DNA of 64,000 bases from an uncultured Idiomarina sp. (GTDB lineage Bacteria > Pseudomonadota > Gammaproteobacteria > Enterobacterales > Alteromonadaceae). A program made the translations under genes and the position numbers. Each line of letters begins with the position of its first letter. Positions within the stretch are counted from its first letter, which is position 1. Shown here piece after piece: positions 1-8,151 of this stretch. The notes below the pieces were generated by a model. The model worked only from the letters and a program-made list of their open reading frames with translations, searched no databases and was not told the origin of the DNA. The DNA lies in contig CAMPHF010000006.1 of NCBI GenBank assembly GCA_946885915.1, forward strand, positions 1-64,000, written 5' to 3'.

Positions 1-52
1 AGCGACCCCTTGGACCCAAACCAAGTGCGCTACCAAGCTGCGCTACTCGCCG
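1..52 (-). tRNA. tRNA-Pro(TGG), 3' part cut off by window start
   Basis: The 52 visible bases, read on the minus strand, are identical to the 5' part of the complete tRNA-Pro at 295-371: acceptor strand, D arm, and anticodon stem-loop with TGG at the anticodon position. The T arm and CCA end lie before base 1. It is the last visible member of a four-tRNA cluster transcribed leftward. Confidence 0.9.
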
Positions 53-87
53 ACAGACACTATTTTCAATGCAAGATAAATAAGAAG

Positions 88-163
88 TGGGGTGGCTGAT
101 GGGACTTGAACCCACGACAACCGGAATCACAATCCGGGGCTCTACCAACTGAGCTACAGCCAC
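88..163 (-). tRNA. tRNA-His(GTG)
   Basis: The minus strand folds as a full cloverleaf with acceptor GTGGCTG/CAGCCAC, anticodon stem CCGGA/TCCGG and a loop carrying GTG. The discriminator is C73 and base 164 would supply the G-1 that HisRS requires, a signature unique to tRNA-His. The 3' CCA is encoded (88-90). Members of the cluster are 25-35 bases apart, as expected for a processed polycistronic tRNA transcript. Confidence 0.97.
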
Positions 164-192
164 CACTGACAGACATTATAACTTGGGTGCAG

Positions 193-269
<77 letters not shown>

Positions 270-294
270 ATACATGAAACCCTGTTCAAGAAAA

Positions 295-371
295 TGGTCG
301 GCGAGACTGGATTCGAACCAGCGACCCCTTGGACCCAAACCAAGTGCGCTACCAAGCTGCGCTACTCGCCG
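295..371 (-). tRNA. tRNA-Pro(TGG), complete
   Basis: Minus-strand cloverleaf of 77 bases with acceptor CGGCGAG/CTCGCCG, anticodon loop TTTGGGT (anticodon TGG), T loop GGTTCGAATCC and an encoded CCA. It is the first gene behind the promoter at 432-460. A second, apparently identical copy starts the window, so this cluster holds two tRNA-Pro(TGG) genes. Confidence 0.97.
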
Positions 372-431
372 ACATAAGGTCCTGAAACGCGATGATTTGG
401 GCTGTAGTAGCCCGCCTCACAACGGGGGCGA

Positions 432-460
432 ATATTACCGCCTGCTCTAGATAGCGTCAA
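432..460 (-). promoter_or_regulatory. sigma70 promoter of the tRNA cluster with GC-rich discriminator
   Basis: Read on the minus strand: -35 TTGACG (455-460), exactly 17 bases, then -10 TAATAT (432-437), followed at once by TCGCCCCCG. A near-consensus promoter with a G/C-rich discriminator is typical of stable-RNA promoters under ppGpp control. The predicted start falls about 50 bases before the first tRNA-Pro. Base matches are seen; stringent control is inferred. Confidence 0.75.
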
Positions 461-601
461 ATATTTTTTTGTGGTTTGGGTTTAACTGCCTACTTTTAAA
501 ACAACTTGCGCGCAAATATCGGTTTTCCCTACACCCAAAGCTAATTTTCTGCGAAAATGTGTGGCCATCTTATCTACGTCAACCGAATAGGAACGCCCAG
601 C

Positions 602-1456
602 ATGTCAGCACAGCCTATCGATGGAAAAAAAATCGCCGCTCAAGTTCGTGCGGAAGTAAAAAATGCCGTGACCGAACGCCGTGCGCAGGGGCTTCGAGCT
701 CCCGGACTTGCTGTGGTATTGGTAGGCCAAGATCCCGCCTCTCAAGTATATGTTGGCAGCAAACGTAAAGCTTGTGATGAAGTTGGGTTTGTCTCCAAAG
801 CGTACGACCTTCCCGCGGATACTTCGCAACAAGCTCTCGAACAGCTCATAGACGAGCTTAATGACGCCGCTGATGTGGATGGTATTTTGGTCCAATTACC
901 ACTTCCTGCAGGGCTTGATGCGCAAGCAATTCTAGAGCGCATTCGCCCAGCTAAAGATGTTGATGGCTTTCACCCCTACAATATTGGCCGCTTGGCGCAG
1001 CGCAATCCAGCTCTGCGGCCGTGTACACCGAAAGGTGTGATTCGCCTGCTCGATGCTTATCAAATCGACCTACACGGTTTACATGCCGTGATTGTTGGCG
1101 CTTCAAACATTGTTGGTCGACCAATGAGCCTGGAATTGTTGTTAGCTGGCGCGACCACCACGGTATGTCATCGCTTTACCAAAAATCTGCGCACCCATGT
1201 CGAGCAAGCGGACGTATTGGTCGTGGCGGTAGGTAAGCCCGAGTTTATTCCAGGTGAATGGGTTAAACCCGGCGCGGTTGTGATTGATGTAGGTGTCAAC
1301 CGTCGTGCCGATGGCAGCCTTTGTGGCGACATTCAATATGCCGAAGCGGCGGCCCGTGCAAGTCTAATTACTCCTGTTCCCGGTGGGGTTGGGCCAATGA
1401 CCGTTGCCATGTTGATGGCCAACACCTTGGAAGCTTGTGAACGCTATCACGGTTAA
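602..1456 (+). CDS. folD: Bifunctional methylene-THF dehydrogenase / cyclohydrolase FolD
   Basis: FolD interconverts 5,10-methylene-THF and 10-formyl-THF in the cytoplasm, making NADPH and formyl groups for purines and fMet. The 284-residue product has the family length. It shows the catalytic-lysine stretch [15 protein letters not shown], the Rossmann segment starting [17 protein letters not shown] and the C-terminal signature [15 protein letters not shown]. The start at 602 is chosen because AGGA lies just upstream at 589-592 and the family begins MSAQxIDGK-like; an in-frame ATG at 557 would add 15 residues with no family match. It runs opposite to the flanking tRNA and pilus genes, and its 3' end faces the pilus operon with only 26 bases between and no clear terminator. 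Confidence 0.97.
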   Translation: MSAQPIDGKKIAAQVRAEVKNAVTERRAQGLRAPGLAVVLVGQDPASQVYVGSKRKACDEVGFVSKAYDLPADTSQQALEQLIDELNDAADVDGILVQLPLPAGLDAQAILERIRPAKDVDGFHPYNIGRLAQRNPALRPCTPKGVIRLLDAYQIDLHGLHAVIVGASNIVGRPMSLELLLAGATTTVCHRFTKNLRTHVEQADVLVVAVGKPEFIPGEWVKPGAVVIDVGVNRRADGSLCGDIQYAEAAARASLITPVPGGVGPMTVAMLMANTLEACERYHG

Positions 1457-1482
1457 GCGCAGCAAGTAGCTGATGCTTTGCC

Positions 1483-2148
1483 TTAGCGCACGACAAAATC
1501 GCTTTGCATCGGCGCGGTTAATGTTCGCTCCAAGGGCCATAGTGGCGCGTTACTGAGCGCCGCTCGTAATTGGCAAAATGTGCGAGCGCTGCCTGAAGCC
1601 CGCGAAAACCCGACTAACCAACCGCCAATCAACGGCACCCGCAACGGCAGGCACCAAGTTACCGCAACTTTAAGCTGCCGAGCTGCCAGCCAAGCGTCTG
1701 GATCCGCCGCTTGCTGATAGCGCACTTTGGCATGATCGATGGGGAGCACCGCTTGCTGCTTAGTGTCAAGCCACTGTTGATAGCGCTGCTGTTGAGCAAC
1801 GGTCGGTGAGATGACTTGCAGGCGGCCGAATCGTTTAAACTGTTGCCATTGCTGCAGGTTTGCGCTTATTAAAGCTGCCCGCAAATTAGCTTCGCTAGGC
1901 TGCGTTTCACGACTCGATACGGCCGGGAAACCAGCTGCCGCCATCGCCGCAACCAAGGTACGTTCAAGCACCTGTTGGCTACCACCCGCTAAAGTACCCG
2001 CGCGTACTGAAAAAGCTACCGCATATCCCAAATTAAGCTGCCACCAGGCAATCCATATTAATTGCACGACACCCAGCGACAGGATCAAGATCAGCGGTAA
2101 AGTTAGCATAAACTCCACCATACTCTGACCGCGCTGCAGCCGCCTCAT
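1483..2148 (-). CDS. TadE-like pilus assembly protein
   Basis: The 221-residue protein begins with RGQSMVEFMLTLPLILI, the G-Q-x-x-V-E-F plus hydrophobic helix typical of TadE/TadF pseudopilin-like proteins, followed by a soluble, glutamine-rich region. TadE proteins belong to Flp/Tad pili, where they are processed by a prepilin peptidase; here one sits at the end of an R64-type pilus operon. The start at ATG 2148 overlaps the pilV stop as ATGA, implying translational coupling; a GTG two codons upstream is also possible. Family membership rests on the N-terminal motif only. A minor-pilin or assembly role at the pilus is inferred from position. Confidence 0.75.
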   Translation of the reverse strand: MRRLQRGQSMVEFMLTLPLILILSLGVVQLIWIAWWQLNLGYAVAFSVRAGTLAGGSQQVLERTLVAAMAAAGFPAVSSRETQPSEANLRAALISANLQQWQQFKRFGRLQVISPTVAQQQRYQQWLDTKQQAVLPIDHAKVRYQQAADPDAWLAARQLKVAVTWCLPLRVPLIGGWLVGFSRASGSARTFCQLRAALSNAPLWPLERTLTAPMQSDFVVR

Positions 2149-3248
2149 TGGCACCCGCCACGGTCAATACACTCTTGCCAAAGCGCCGCTAACGCGCTCA
2201 GCCGTTGATCCGCCACTTTCAGCGAGACATCGCCCGCAAACACTTCACCGGCCTCGACAACCGTAGCGTTCATTGCGCCCACCTGTAGCTGTCCGGCCGT
2301 TACCCGCTGCGCGTCGACGGCCACCGCTGCTAACTCAGTAGCACTAATGGTTTCGGCTGTTATCCGGTCGGCTTCAAGTTCATTGAGGATCAAACGCTCA
2401 GCACTAAGCTCACTGGCTTGCAATTGAGCTGCTTGCAGCTGCGTCGTGGTCAACGCGGTAGTCGTCATGTGGTCGGCGTTGATCGCAGTCGCCCTTAGCT
2501 CAGCCGCTCGCAGTGCTTGTTGTACCTGCAACTCTCCTAAAATAGCTAATTCGGCGCCAGCCATAGTGACAACACCATTGGCATAGGACCAGTCACTCCC
2601 GCCAAGCAGCAAACGCTCAACCGCTAAGGCTTCGGTCTCGAGTTCATCGACAGTCAGTTGCATAGCTTGAATTTCAATGGCATCAAGTTGCCCAACGTTG
2701 GTCAGATCATGTCCACCGAAATCCAGTGTCGTTTGCATTTGATTGAGCTCTGGCTGCCCTGCCACAGCCTGTCGATGGAGCCATTGAGCGGGATCTGCTG
2801 GGCCAAGTTGAATCGGGATCAGTTGTCGATAAACGACCTCTCGCCCCGTCACCACACTGCCTAGCCATTGCGAACCAAGCCACTGCGCTTGTGCCGCGCT
2901 ATTCGCAGTCCAGCTAAGCTCCAACTGACCTGCAACCGTGCGCCACTGCCAGTTGCTGGCCAACGGTGATGCCGAGGTTTGCTGCCATAAACCAGTCGCA
3001 ACAAGAGCTGCCATAGAGCTTGGATAAGCATCGTAATGCATGTAATGGTCCTGCAGGACACTCACTAACCGCTGCGCGTAGTCGAGCGAGTCCTGCAACT
3101 GCTGCTGTCGATGTTGCTGCTGTTGCCATTGCATGACAACCAATACCAACACGCCGAATACCGCGATAGCGACCAACATTTCAGTCAGCAAAAAGCCGCG
3201 TTGTTTGACCGTTGGTGCAGAACAACTAGCTGAGTTGGCATGGCACAT
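2145..3248 (-). CDS. pilV: PilV-like minor pilin / tip adhesin with pentad-repeat stalk
   Basis: This 367-residue protein starts with a prepilin-type leader (18 residues to KQRG, then FLLTEMLVAIAV, Glu at +5). Residues 170-187 (DFGGHDLTNVG) resemble the conserved part of R64 PilV shufflon adhesins. Residues 191-215 and 249-343 are built of five-residue units of pattern x-x-[LIVM]-x-[A/T], 19 in a row in the second block, then a short tail ending in two cysteines (360 and 366). A strong CAGGAG lies 8 bases before the start at 3248. PilV proteins sit at the pilus tip and contact the recipient cell or surface; the repeat block would be a rigid stalk. PilV assignment is from the N-terminal half plus operon position. 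Confidence 0.75.
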   Translation of the reverse strand: MCHANSASCSAPTVKQRGFLLTEMLVAIAVFGVLVLVVMQWQQQQHRQQQLQDSLDYAQRLVSVLQDHYMHYDAYPSSMAALVATGLWQQTSASPLASNWQWRTVAGQLELSWTANSAAQAQWLGSQWLGSVVTGREVVYRQLIPIQLGPADPAQWLHRQAVAGQPELNQMQTTLDFGGHDLTNVGQLDAIEIQAMQLTVDELETEALAVERLLLGGSDWSYANGVVTMAGAELAILGELQVQQALRAAELRATAINADHMTTTALTTTQLQAAQLQASELSAERLILNELEADRITAETISATELAAVAVDAQRVTAGQLQVGAMNATVVEAGEVFAGDVSLKVADQRLSALAALWQECIDRGGCQ

Positions 3249-3480
3249 AAGCTTGCTCCTGAGTTGCTACGAGATACCATTGGCGTTGCTGTAACAACCG
3301 CTGGCCACCAAGCCTCAGCGCCTGACAATGCTGACCGGTTGGCGCTCCCTCCGGCGCTGAATTATCTGCGCTGCGGCCAAGTAACAGTGTCACGCCAAAC
3401 GCGCCGCTTATCCCCAGCACTAGCAGCAATTCCAGCAAGCTGAACCCGCGCTTACCCTTGAAAGGTTGCACTAAAAGCAT
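3226..3480 (-). CDS. Short minor pilin with prepilin cleavage motif
   Basis: An 84-residue protein with leader ...KGKRG and then FSLLELLLVLGIS, a textbook class III prepilin site (Phe at +1, Glu at +5), followed by only about 60 residues that include two cysteines able to form a disulfide. That is unusually short for a minor pilin, which normally carries 100-150 residues after the helix. The ATG at 3480 is chosen; a TTG at 3507 would add nine residues. It overlaps pilS upstream and pilV downstream, so translation is probably coupled. It likely primes or joins the pilus; the exact role is unknown. Confidence 0.7.
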   Translation of the reverse strand: MLLVQPFKGKRGFSLLELLLVLGISGAFGVTLLLGRSADNSAPEGAPTGQHCQALRLGGQRLLQQRQWYLVATQEQAYVPCQLS

Positions 3481-3904
3481 CACCGTTGAACGACGCAACT
3501 GTGGCAAACTCAGCCAAGTCTCTTGCTAACCGAGCCCCCTCTTCAGGCTTGGTAATACCGGTAAACTCGATGACATAGCGGGTTTGATTGGCACCATCAA
3601 CACTAATTTGGACGTCGCCACCCCAGGGGTTTAAGCGCTCACCATCACCCCAGCTGATTGGTAGTGCCGCAATCGCGGTCAGTGCGCTCATTGAAACACC
3701 GCTATAATTGCCGTCGCGGGGCCGCCACAGTTGAGCGCCAGCTTGTAGCGTCGCGACTTGGGCTTTTGCCTCACTAATGCGAGCATTACCCATCGCCCAA
3801 TCACGTACTAGCGTAACTCCGACTGTCGCTAAGCCAATCATACTGAGTACCGCTAGCACCTCGATAAAGGTAAAGCCGCGCGGTTTATGCTGGAATGTAT
3901 TCAT
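3452..3904 (-). CDS. pilS: Type IVb major pilin PilS
   Basis: This 150-residue prepilin has a 10-residue leader ending KPRG, mature start FTFIEVLAVLSMIG and the NPWGG motif characteristic of PilS/TcpA-type pilins. It would be cleaved and N-methylated by a prepilin peptidase encoded elsewhere, then polymerised as the fibre subunit. GAGGA sits 8 bases before the ATG. Oddly, the whole protein has no cysteine, so the usual C-terminal disulfide loop is absent. The short leader and Phe at +1 are type IVa traits on a type IVb-like body. It is the first gene after a hairpin that follows pilR, which may set its higher expression. Confidence 0.82.
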   Translation of the reverse strand: MNTFQHKPRGFTFIEVLAVLSMIGLATVGVTLVRDWAMGNARISEAKAQVATLQAGAQLWRPRDGNYSGVSMSALTAIAALPISWGDGERLNPWGGDVQISVDGANQTRYVIEFTGITKPEEGARLARDLAEFATVASFNGDAFSATFQG

Positions 3905-3971
3905 CTTTATATCCTCGTTTTAAATGACCTAATAAACGCCATCATGCTGGTTAAAGAATTGTTGCACCGCG

Positions 3972-3988
3972 CGCCTTACCTCAAGGCG
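3972..3988 (-). other. Hairpin between pilR and the major pilin
   Basis: Six-base-pair stem CGCCTT/AAGGCG with a five-base loop, lying 10 bases after the pilR stop and 67 bases before pilS. No T-run follows it on the minus strand, so it is not a standard terminator. A 3'-end stabiliser or processing site between the assembly genes and the major pilin is plausible but inferred. Confidence 0.4.
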
Positions 3989-3997
3989 TAATCACAG

Positions 3998-5020
3998 TTA
4001 AAACAGTGCGACAGAAATTTGCATCAGGAGCTGCCCTAATCCGCCCACTAGCAATAATAAAATGAGCACCACCAGGGCGTAGCTGAGTAGCTGAATAGTC
4101 CAGCGCGCACGCATCAAGCTCAGTTCAGCATCGGCTTGCGCACGACTTGCACAGCGCAGCAAAGGTTCTGCTTCTTGCGCCTTACGGCTCGCCACGCCGG
4201 CGTTTTCTAAACGATATAACATCCGCCGTGACAGCAACCCGGTGTCAAGCAACACACTTAATCTGCGTTCGCCCCGGGTAAGTTGCACTCGCAGCCGCCA
4301 CAAATGCGGCGCCATCCAAGCCGGCGCATGCGGTTCTAATAATTGTGCGGCCCGATCTAGATTACAGCCGTACTGCAACAACAGTGCTAACTGCTGCAAC
4401 CAGACCACCGCGGCAAAGCTACGCCCAATCACGGCGCCCGTGGCGCGTGGATAGCGCTGCCAAAAAGGAGCCCCCAAAGCCAGCAACCATTGCGGTCCGT
4501 AACCGACCAACCAGCCGATGAGCAGCAACACCAAGCCACTGAGCATGACTTGCGCCTGCCCCAACTGATAAACCCAAACACTCAATACTGGCCACTCTGT
4601 TGGTGCGACTCCGGCGGCAAGCTGGGGGAGAATAAAGTGGCCAACGCCATACATAGCGAACCAACTGAACAGCAGTAGCCCCAAGGGGTAGAACAGTGGC
4701 CGCATAAAGGTTTTACGCGCTTGCTGCTGTTGATGTTCCAACGTTTGATACTGAGTGAGCATGGGAGCCAATTGGCCGACCTCCTGACCGATAGCAAAGA
4801 CCATGCATAAGTCACTGTCTAAATGCCGTCGCAACGCACTCACCAACGCCTCTCCGCGCTGCAATCCCGATAACATACTGCGTGCAAGCCGCGCTTCGCT
4901 CGCCAGTTGATAACGCTCGGCATGTGCTTGCATGGCGAGACAAGCTTGACGCGGACTAAACCCATCGCTAAGCCAATTAGCAAAATCCTCAAGTACCGCC
5001 AGCTGTCGGTTGCGTCGCAT
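3998..5020 (-). CDS. pilR: Type IVb pilus inner-membrane platform protein PilR (GspF family)
   Basis: The 340-residue protein has the GspF/PilC layout: an N-terminal cytoplasmic helical domain with GFSPRQACLAMQAHAERY, hydrophobic segments near residues 115-135 and 155-180, a second helical repeat, and a C-terminal membrane helix rich in Leu/Val. These proteins form the inner-membrane platform that couples the assembly ATPase to pilin extraction. ATG 5020 is chosen because GGAG lies 7-8 bases upstream, at the end of pilQ; a TTG at 5035 is in frame but inside pilQ. It is adjacent to the ATPase gene, as in R64 pilQ-pilR. Family confident; orthology to PilR from context. Confidence 0.85.
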   Translation of the reverse strand: MRRNRQLAVLEDFANWLSDGFSPRQACLAMQAHAERYQLASEARLARSMLSGLQRGEALVSALRRHLDSDLCMVFAIGQEVGQLAPMLTQYQTLEHQQQQARKTFMRPLFYPLGLLLFSWFAMYGVGHFILPQLAAGVAPTEWPVLSVWVYQLGQAQVMLSGLVLLLIGWLVGYGPQWLLALGAPFWQRYPRATGAVIGRSFAAVVWLQQLALLLQYGCNLDRAAQLLEPHAPAWMAPHLWRLRVQLTRGERRLSVLLDTGLLSRRMLYRLENAGVASRKAQEAEPLLRCASRAQADAELSLMRARWTIQLLSYALVVLILLLLVGGLGQLLMQISVALF

Positions 5021-5024
5021 TCGG

Positions 5025-6353
5025 TCACTCCGCAACCAAACTAGCTAACTGATCATTCAAACTTGACCAACCCGACGCTAATAGCGTGCGCTGATAGTTC
5101 AGCAAATCGCCGGCAAGTAAGGCGCTTTGTAGCTCCAGCGTCATCGGCAAATATTCAACAATTAAGCGGCGTCCGCCGGCCGGCAGTGCGACTAAGCGTT
5201 GCGCAATAATCGCCCGGAGCATATTGGGCTGGGCGAGCGACGGCAGCGCGATACCTAAATCTACCAACCGCGCGAGCGCCCCGAAACAATCGTAGGCATG
5301 CAAAGTTGCCGTCACCAAATGTCCCGTTAGGCTAGCCGTAAACATTGCCTGTGCGGTTTGGCTATCGCGAATTTCACTTACCGAAATAACATCAGGATCT
5401 TCGCGCATGGCAACCTTGATCATTTCGGCGTAATGCAACTCAGGATGATCCGGAATAACTGGCTTTTGCTCGATGTGGGGTTGGATAATTTCGATAGGAT
5501 CTTCTAACGAAATAATTTTGGCATCCGGGGCAATGGCTAAGTTAAGCCCGGCCAGCGTCGCCGTTTTACCCTGTCCGGTGGGACCAACGACCAGAATTAT
5601 TCCTGCTGGACGCTCCAGCATAAGGTGTAAATCAGCAATTACGGCGTTGGGCAATCCCAATGCCTGCAAGTTGCGCGCTTGTTGTGCTCGTTGCATGCGC
5701 ATGGTCACCGCAAAGCCCAGTCGCGTGGGTGATTTCTGTACCCGCAAACGAATAGTCTCAGGTTGCCCTGCAACCAGCAGGGTGAGGCTGATACTGGCAC
5801 TCGATAACCGGCGCTCATCAAACACATCATGAAAATCGTCTGAGTGCGTGTTAAGTGCCGCCGCAATGGCTGCAGCTAGCATATCGCGGCTGCGCTGCAC
5901 CCGTTCAACCAAACGCCCATCGACTCGATAAGTTAACTGCGCTTGCTCCGGCTCAAAGCGTAAATGAATATCAGAAGCGCCAAGTTTCAAACCATCGAGG
6001 ACGATATCCTCCAATGCTTGTTGGGCGGCGGTTCGATCAAACGATCGAGGCCCCACTGACTCGCCCGGTTGCGCGGCACTGCGGGCCATAGCGTCATGTA
6101 ACAAGGTACGAATGGTCGTGGCCGACGCAAGCCCTTGCGCCTGCACGTCGATGCCATGCTGCTGGGCTAAGCACCTTGCGTTACTGAGTAATAGCGGCTG
6201 TTGCCACAACTGCGCCGTCGCCAACATTAAGCCTTGATCAAGAATCACCACCGCCGCGTCATCGCTTTGTTGGCTTTGAAAGTCTAAGCAATATGCTAGT
6301 ACCGGCTCGGCTACGCGGGCTCCCACCACTTCGGCTAATTCAAAAGTTTTCAT
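5025..6353 (-). CDS. pilQ: Type IVb pilus assembly ATPase PilQ (GspE/PilB family)
   Basis: A cytoplasmic secretion ATPase of 442 residues. Visible motifs: DGLKLGASDIHLRFEP near residues 120-135, Walker A GPTGQGKT (257-264), Asp box SLEDPIEI (282-289), Walker B-like VISVSEIRD (322-330) and His box TGHLVTATLHA (343-353). The four-cysteine zinc motif of PilB/GspE is missing, as is usual for PilQ-type enzymes. It powers pilin extraction through PilR. The start at 6353 (MKTFELAEVV) overlaps the pilP stop; upstream in-frame codons would run further into pilP. No second (retraction) ATPase is present in the cluster, as in R64. Confidence 0.88.
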   Translation of the reverse strand: MKTFELAEVVGARVAEPVLAYCLDFQSQQSDDAAVVILDQGLMLATAQLWQQPLLLSNARCLAQQHGIDVQAQGLASATTIRTLLHDAMARSAAQPGESVGPRSFDRTAAQQALEDIVLDGLKLGASDIHLRFEPEQAQLTYRVDGRLVERVQRSRDMLAAAIAAALNTHSDDFHDVFDERRLSSASISLTLLVAGQPETIRLRVQKSPTRLGFAVTMRMQRAQQARNLQALGLPNAVIADLHLMLERPAGIILVVGPTGQGKTATLAGLNLAIAPDAKIISLEDPIEIIQPHIEQKPVIPDHPELHYAEMIKVAMREDPDVISVSEIRDSQTAQAMFTASLTGHLVTATLHAYDCFGALARLVDLGIALPSLAQPNMLRAIIAQRLVALPAGGRRLIVEYLPMTLELQSALLAGDLLNYQRTLLASGWSSLNDQLASLVAE

Positions 6354-6873
6354 CTTGCACCTCCAACTCTGCCGCAGCAGGAATCGGGAAGCGGCGTAAA
6401 CTGCCCGCAACCCCGCTTACCACCAGTTCAGCACCACTGACCAAAGCTGCCAACTCCCCTGCAGCAGGACGTTGTTCACTCAATTGGATATGGTTCTGCT
6501 CTAACGCCAACTGCGCCCGCCAACCGCGCTCATCACGCCAAAATCCTAGCAGGCGGAGCGACGCCAGCGGGCTGCTCTGAACCAGCGCCTCATGGCCCGC
6601 ACGATTACCGCCGAGTGCGGCGATTGCCGCTGCAGCCTGTGCTGCTTGTAATTCATGATTCAACTGCGCCGCTTGCAATGCGGCGTGCTCGGTCAACAAC
6701 TGTTGCTGCTCGAGCCGCGCGGTTAACTGTAAGGTTTGTTGCAACCACTGTGGCGCCGAAGAACGGGCACTGAGGTCGTTCGTTTCCGCTATGGGTGCGG
6801 CAATAGCCTCTGCCGAGAGCACCGTGAGTGCCACCACGCGGTAACACCAAGTTCTAAAGTGACTGACTTGCAT
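6340..6873 (-). CDS. pilP: Type IVb pilus biogenesis protein PilP
   Basis: The 177-residue product has a signal-like N-terminus (about 25 residues, ending near EAIAA), a glutamine/alanine-rich predicted coiled coil at about residues 45-85, and a small C-terminal domain with GFWRDERGWRAQLAL. This is the layout of R64-type PilP, a periplasmic or inner-membrane alignment protein linking the platform to the secretin. It lies three bases after pilO and overlaps pilQ by 14 bases. Sequence identity of PilP proteins is low, so the call leans on size, layout and gene order. Confidence 0.68.
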   Translation of the reverse strand: MQVSHFRTWCYRVVALTVLSAEAIAAPIAETNDLSARSSAPQWLQQTLQLTARLEQQQLLTEHAALQAAQLNHELQAAQAAAAIAALGGNRAGHEALVQSSPLASLRLLGFWRDERGWRAQLALEQNHIQLSEQRPAAGELAALVSGAELVVSGVAGSLRRFPIPAAAELEVQDENF

Positions 6874-6876
6874 AGC

Positions 6877-8151
6877 TTATTCCTTCATCGTCGATGGTTG
6901 CCCGCTGCCACCATCAGGGTCTCGAGTTATGAGGTCTAGCTGTAACTGCCCTTGCCAGCCATGCGGAAGCGGCTGTAACTGCAGACTCACAAGCCGCACT
7001 GGGTAGTCAGCGAGGAGTAACAATAGCGCTTCAAGCTCTACCCAACTTTGCTGACTAAACTGCAACTCAACCTTGGTCTTCCTTAATCCAGCAGGCAGCG
7101 CGTTGGCAGTTCCAATACTGGGTAATACGTGGCGTAATTGTTGCGGCAATTGCGCCAACATACTCGCAATCACTGCCGTCGGTTGGCGCCATTCCCAGTC
7201 AGTAATCAAGGTTTCGATTGGCGTCTGCTGCAACGGTACATACAGCTGCACTTGTGCGCCTTTCACCTGCCAACTCGCAGGACTCTGTACCAGCGCCTCA
7301 TGCAAGGTCGACAAGTTACGTAAGTCCGCAAAGCGCGATTGCATCGTCAGGTTAAGTTGCAGCGCGGCTAAGCTGACGCTTTGTATCTGCCAGGTCGGGA
7401 TCTGAGAAAATCGCAATAGCCACGGCAGTTCCGCCACCAATGCCGCCGGACTAACGCCGTGCTGACGTACGGCTTGATACTGTGCATGCTCGCGTTGCTG
7501 CTGTTGCTGTTGCGCTAAGGCGGAGGCGCTTAACTTTGGTTCAGGGGCTGGCCGGCTCAGCCACCAACTCATGCCCATAACGATAACTAGCCCCATCAAC
7601 AACAAGGTCCAGCGCCCCTTTAGGTTACTTTGGCCAAAGCGCCAAGACCGTAAATAGCAGCCTCTTAACCGAAGTTTTCTAGGTAGTGCCTGATGATGTT
7701 GCCAGCTGACTGGCGCAGCGCAGTCAATCGACTGCACTAAGAGTTGCTGTTGTTGCAGACTGAAACCCACACTGTGAACGCTAAGTGGGCGATGAGGGGG
7801 TGGTTCGGGTGCGGCTGCCAACCATTGCGATAGCGACACACTAAGCTCGGCATAGGGAATCATTACGCTGCAAACCAACTTGCCCTGCAGCCAAATAATC
7901 ACACTACAAGTCTGGCTCGCTGCTTGGTATGCCACGTAAACCCCCTGCGCCTGCTGGCCCCCCAACAAATTCCGCACGGCTAATGCCAAGTCCACGCCAG
8001 CGGTAGCTGCAAAGCCGAACCAAGTTTGCCCGCCTTGGCGCCACCGACTGGCGAAGCCCAATTGATAGCGCTGCCCTAGTAAACGCTGCTGCCGCCAACT
8101 GCCGCGAGCGGAGGGACTGGCGACTCGGAGGAGCGCGACATGCTGCTGCAT
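6877..8151 (-). CDS. pilO: Type IVb pilus inner-membrane protein PilO
   Basis: This 424-residue protein has a cytoplasmic N-terminal domain of about 180 residues (WFGFAATAGVDLALAV and IIWLQGKLV are visible), one transmembrane helix at residues 181-198, and a periplasmic Gln/Leu-rich domain. This matches the PilO2 (plasmid-type PilO) plan, in which the N-terminal part resembles an actin-like PilM domain and the rest aligns the inner-membrane complex. No separate pilM gene is present, so the N-terminal domain may cover that function; this is inference. The start overlaps the pilN stop as TAATG. Confidence 0.75.
   Translation of the reverse strand: MQQHVALLRVASPSARGSWRQQRLLGQRYQLGFASRWRQGGQTWFGFAATAGVDLALAVRNLLGGQQAQGVYVAYQAASQTCSVIIWLQGKLVCSVMIPYAELSVSLSQWLAAAPEPPPHRPLSVHSVGFSLQQQQLLVQSIDCAAPVSWQHHQALPRKLRLRGCYLRSWRFGQSNLKGRWTLLLMGLVIVMGMSWWLSRPAPEPKLSASALAQQQQQQREHAQYQAVRQHGVSPAALVAELPWLLRFSQIPTWQIQSVSLAALQLNLTMQSRFADLRNLSTLHEALVQSPASWQVKGAQVQLYVPLQQTPIETLITDWEWRQPTAVIASMLAQLPQQLRHVLPSIGTANALPAGLRKTKVELQFSQQSWVELEALLLLLADYPVRLVSLQLQPLPHGWQGQLQLDLITRDPDGGSGQPSTMKE

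Noticed and set aside
2145..3248. A shufflon (inverted repeats and rci recombinase) at the 3' end of pilV
   Set aside because: No repeated 19-base inverted segments and no integrase gene were found; the C-terminal part is a continuous pentad repeat with one ending.
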